DNA of 64,000 nt from Apostichopus japonicus (lineage: Eukaryota; Echinodermata; Holothuroidea; Aspidochirotida; Stichopodidae), in the NCBI RefSeq assembly GCF_037975245.1, contig NC_092562.1:24233554-24297553 (forward strand), read 5' to 3'. Position 1 is the first letter of the stretch, and the number at the start of each line of letters is the position of its first letter. Positions 59,881 to 64,000 of this stretch are shown here, one piece after another. The translations under genes and the position numbers were made by a program. Under the pieces are notes generated by a model, which was given only the letters and a program-made list of their open reading frames with translations, was not told where the DNA came from and ran no database searches.

Positions 59881-61952
59881 CTCTAAGAGGTGAAATCTCT
59901 TTCCTTTAACTTTTCTTTTTAAAGGGTTTGCATGACATTGGTACACTTTGACAATTAAAATGATTGGCATTAGTATTTTTCGTTTCATAAGGTTAATTCT
60001 AAAGAGATGTTTTGGTGGAAACAATATTCTAGAAGCACCACTGTTAAACATAAAAAACTGGTGACTCTGTGATGTCATATTTAGACTTGCTCAATGTCGA
60101 GTTTCTTTTGCATATTAACATCAACATTTGCAACAATGTTTTTATTTTGGCTTAGTTTATTTGGTAGATCACTGCTATGTAGTTCACTGTTAACTTTCTA
60201 ACACAGTACGGATATGGTTAGGGTGTTCTTCTGGAATGTCCCAGTAGATCTTTTCCTTTTGAAAGTATCTATCTGGTCACTCGTTGCAGTCGCCCGAAAA
60301 TAAAATTGCAAATGCATAATATCGGCTGAAGTCAGGGAAATACTTTCCACTCTCGAAATATTAAGGTTTTCTTAATTGTTTTTCGTTTTATTAAATACTG
60401 TCCTGTCCTAATTGATACACAACTGTTGGGGCTTGACTATTGTTTTTTAATTACCAGGGGACATATTGAAGATTTATGCAAAATCTGAATGGTGTAAGGC
60501 TATTAAATGTCATTTTATATGCACTAAGTATTATATGTTTACCCTTGTATGCTATAAAATTTGTGAACATGAGATATAAAGAGTGGAAAAGGAGGGGGGG
60601 GGGGAGAATGGGGGTTGGAGAGGGGTCAGAAAGAAGGACATTGATAGTGTTTGTGATGTTTTTGCAAGTGATATTTTGTGCTGTAAGTTAATACAATACT
60701 CTCATATTTTTTTGGTAGTATCAAACTGGGACATTTTCAAGATTTTTTTGTTTATGTAGTTTTAAATGGTTGTGTCAAGAGCATAGAGGGTAAGAAAGAA
60801 GATATGTAAGAGAGAAGTGGAACCTGCATGTTTATAGCTCTTTTGTTGCTGATAAACCCTGTTTGTAAAAGTTATCATTTTCACTAAATCTAGAGACATG
60901 ATTCGAAAAAAATAAGTGGTAATATGTTTAGTCATTTTTGTTTGAAAAACATATCATTTTAAGGTGGGGGGGGGGGGAACAATAATCTTTTGGAAAATGG
61001 ATAAGTTGCTGTAGGCTACGGCAGTGATGTAGAGAAAAACAACATTAGAGCATAGGGCAGCAGAATGGCTTCAACACCATTTAAATTGGGGTGGGGTTTT
61101 ATTGGAACTTTTGGAGGAGGGGGCAGGGTACAATTGGGCATCATAGCAGTTATTGGCTTAAAGTTCATTTATTGATAAGATGTGATTGACCTGTTCAGAG
61201 AGAGAGAGACAGAACCAGAATGTGAGCTTTGGTGACAGAATTTACCTACCGGTACTGAAATGAAAGCTGATGGACATCTTTATCACACAGTGACTTCTCA
61301 AAGATGTTAGGGCCAAATTTTGCTTTTAACCTTGAGCCAATCTGTACATTTTTTTCTTAAGAGAAACTTTTCTTAAGACAAAATTGGTTTGGCCTATATT
61401 AAAGGGACCATATCGTGATTTTAAATGGATCCTTGAGGGTATTAAAATTCCATGTATTCCTGGGCCCCTTTATTGACCTTGGCTTGTTTGTAATATTTCA
61501 AGAAATGTTGGCTTATGTACAAAGTTGGAGGATTACTGAATGGTCACTTTATTCAGAGCAGCAACTTTTTGATGCTTCCCAAAAGTACTGCGAGTAAAAG
61601 AGAATACTTACAGCAGAAATGTTTATTTCATGTTGAGGTGGTGGACTCAAGGCTTGTATCGTCACATGTGAAATCACATTCCATAAAATTTTTAATTTTC
61701 TCCTTCTTTTGGAATGTGTTATTTCAGTGACCAATAGGGGTTACACAAAGTGCTATGAAAAAATGTTGACGTATGAAATCGTATTTTTTGATCGATGGTT
61801 TTTCAGTTTTGAAAGAAATGTTTGTTACATGACCAAAATATGAATGCAGCTACTGAAAAAAAAGGAAATCACTGATTTTTTTGTCTTTCTTGATGTCGAT
61901 CTGATTGCCATGTGCATTATTACTGCAGGATTGATTTAGGCTGTACCATTTG

Positions 61953-62713
61953 CAGGTGCGTATCCAGGGGGGGGCGTTGGGGGCGCGCGCCCCCCGGGTA
62001 AGAAAAAGAGAAGAGAAAAAAAAGAGAAGAAAAAAGGAAAAAAGAGGGGGGAAAAGGAGAAGGAGAGGAAGGAAGGGAAAAGAAAAAGAAGAAAGAGAGA
62101 AAAAGGAGAAAAAGAGGGAGTAAAAGCAAAACGCGAAGACACCGGGAAGAGAAAGAGGAACAGTGACATCATTACAGCGCTGAAGGGTAGCTAGTGACGG
62201 ATCAATGATTTCGTAAAAGTGTGACTCACCTTACCCCTACACCGACAACTCCATTTTTTGACGTTTCCATTTTCCTCTCTCACTAATGATCTATATATAT
62301 ACTATATATGGTCTATCATAACGCGTGTGTAGAATTGTGCTATGAAACCAACTGTGGCTGGTCTCGAACTCGACCGTGTCGTCGGGGAACATGACGCATT
62401 TTAGGATGGGGGCGACCGCCCGCCCCCCCCCCCAGCATTTTTTAAATGATATCGCTAAGTAATTTCAAAATAGAAAGTGCTTAGAGGCAACTTACAAGGC
62501 CTGGGAAGTGTCATTTCCAGCGATCTGGGAGACATTTTCGGCCAAAATTTGCTTGTACGCTTCGCGCTAACAAATGGTCCTGGGTAGTGCCATTTCCAGC
62601 GATCTGGGAGGCAAAATTTTCTTGTACGCTTCGCGCCAACCTATGGTGGCGCTACGCTTAGATAATTTGCCTACAGGCTTCGCACCTCCCTTGGCAAATT
62701 CCTCGCTACGCGC
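61953..62713. mobile_element. Composite transposon-derived region
   Basis: Starts CAGGTGCGTATCCAGGGG and ends near 62713 with GCTACGCGCCTG (reverse complement CAGGCGCGTAGC), so the ends are weakly inverted. No target duplication was found. Inside are a GA-rich strand bias (61997-62170) and two tandem reverse-strand copies of the recurrent GC-rich module (62501-62576 and 62580-62675). It is probably several elements merged. Confidence 0.5.
61997..62170 (+). repeat. Purine-rich (GA) tract
   Basis: About 150 bp of almost only A and G (AAAAAGAGAAGAGAAAA, GGAGAAGGAGAGGAAGG), directly after GCGCGCGCCCCCCGGG. Confidence 0.9.
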
Positions 62714-63071
62714 CTGTTCGAATTTGTAACGCAAACAGCAGATATCACATCATATCAGTGAGCATGAAAATGGCGTTCCAGGATGAAAAGCCTCAAAACT
62801 GTCCGACTTGCCTGAAAAAATAACCAAAAATTTTCGCGCGCAAAGCGCGCGTTCAACGTGTTCATGCCAATATCATATAAGCAAGCATCGGTTATTACAT
62901 CGCATGCCATCATGTACCGTACGGTCCGTTCAAATTGCGCAGTATACCGCGGGATGCTAATGTAAACAACGACATGTCTCATGTAGATGTATAAAAAGCA
63001 TGGAGGTCCAATTATGTCAAAACTCTCTTTTACATTAGTAATGGCGAATTAGGGCCTGCACCCCCGCCGCG

Positions 63072-63451
63072 CAGTGGCGGAGCGTCCATATGGTCAGGGG
63101 GGGCGGATGCCTCCCCCCAGACGGACTCAAATGGACTGCTGGCGCCTTTTCAGCTCTTTACCACTTTTTACTTATTCTAGATTATTGACTTTTTTATTGC
63201 GCTCTCATCTACTTATTGACATTTGTCACATTTTCTTGGTGTAATTTGGCGATGACACCTTATTCTTCGTTTATCTGCAAATTACCCAGGCCCGGAAAGG
63301 GTCATTTCCTGCGATCTAGGGAGTATCTTTACTCAAAAATTTTCTGTACGCTACGCGCCAACCAGTGGTGGCGCTCCGCTTAGATAGTGTCGAAAGCGCC
63401 CCTTCAGACCATTCTCGCCACTCCTGACCAATACCCCTAGCTCCGCCACTG
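63072..63451. mobile_element. hAT-type miniature element, copy 3, reverse orientation
   Basis: The ends are CAGTGGCGGAGCGT and CTAGCTCCGCCACTG. CCGCCGCG flanks both sides (63064-63071 and 63452-63459), a perfect 8-bp duplication. It is 380 bp and matches the reverse complement of the copies at 320-724 and 9365-9752. The flanks (CACCCCCGCCGCG, CGCCTCCTACGCC) look like the end of another element, so this copy may be nested. Confidence 0.94.
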
Positions 63452-63459
63452 CCGCCGCG

Positions 63460-64000
63460 CCTCCTACGCCTATGTGTGTAGTGTTCGGTTGAAGGAAATA
63501 TCTGCTATTTTTTCATTTCCTTCAACCAAGTTTTATAATAGCCGTTATAACAGGTTGCAATATTTCTACACCAATAAATTAACTGTGTCTGAATTTTCCA
63601 AAATTTCTGACCAACATTCTACATCACACTTCCCTCTACTCGTGCAATTTTGACCGGTCTCTTAGGGGTTGAAGGAAGTTTTTTCTATATTGGTTGTCCA
63701 TAGATGAAATTTTGTACAAGATTATGGGTATGTTTTCAAGTGAGTTTATTCACGAGAAATGTGAATTTTCAAATTCTGAACATATATGGGGCTTAAAACC
63801 TTGAAAAGTGGGGCTGACGGGTATTGTGGGCCGCGACGTAGAATCACCTACAAAAGCAAAGACCCACAGGAGATGCGATCAGGTCGAACATGATGTGTGC
63901 CGGGTTGACAATCTTCAAAAAGGTTATGGATGGAAAAAAAAAAAACTGTTAGGAAATACTTGGTTCTCAGGCAAAAAGTGTACATCTGGTTGGTCATTTC
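63460..64000. other. Window end, no gene recognised
   Basis: An inverted repeat GGTTGAAGGAAAT (63487-63499) and ATTTCCTTCAACC (63515-63527) has a 15-bp loop, and GGTTGAAGGAAGT recurs near 63667. This may be the end of an element that continues past the window. Confidence 0.35.

Noticed and set aside
61920-62172. Lys/Glu- or Phe/Ser-rich ORFs
   Set aside because: They come from the purine-rich tract, with no splice signals or protein similarity.

Overview
The window is animal nuclear DNA. It is AT-rich and intron-rich, with GT-AG (and one GC-AG) introns, microsatellites and many small DNA transposons, SINEs and LINE fragments. The encoded proteins look deuterostome-like. A marine invertebrate deuterostome, perhaps an echinoderm such as a sea cucumber, is my best guess; that assignment is inference and cannot be proved from the sequence alone.

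Four protein-coding genes can be assembled exon by exon with consistent reading phase, all on the + strand. (1) 907-25028 is the 3' part (25 exons, about 1017 residues) of a receptor tyrosine phosphatase resembling the vertebrate R2B group (kappa/mu/T/U). It has fibronectin III repeats, a basic cleavage site, one membrane span, an apparently active phosphatase domain D1 and a degenerate D2. (2) 34867-38780 is SREK1IP1 (4 exons, 179 residues), a zinc-knuckle plus SR/RD-tail splicing cofactor whose first intron uses a GC donor. (3) 41573-47580 is an unrecognised secreted protein with FG-GAP/VCBS-type calcium loops (8 exons, 436 residues). (4) 51149-57422 is ZRANB2 (8 exons, 299 residues), with two RanBP2-type zinc fingers and an SR tail. 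SREK1IP1 and ZRANB2 are both SR-related splicing factors and lie about 12 kb apart; nothing in the sequence links them to the phosphatase or to the FG-GAP gene.

The rest is repeat-rich. At 26.9-34.8 kb there is an 85-bp minisatellite split by a 1-kb inverted-repeat element, a decayed LINE reverse-transcriptase gene, and inside it a SINE-like insertion whose 5' end matches the start of U2 snRNA, flanked by a target duplication of about 23 bp. Several hAT-type miniature elements carry 8-bp target duplications (9365-9752, 33211-34486, 37355-37711, 49893-50803, 59480-59880, 63072-63451). Two related copies (33211-34486 and 49893-50803) lie in inverted orientation around SREK1IP1 and the FG-GAP gene. 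A GC-rich module of about 100 bp recurs at eight or nine places, inside elements with different termini. From 57.8 kb to the end I see no gene.

The most interesting items are the U2-headed SINE, the recurrent transposon module, an in-frame array of splice-donor-like repeats at the first visible phosphatase exon, a tandem repeat running across the SREK1IP1 stop codon, and the unrecognised FG-GAP gene. I found no complete new multi-gene system.
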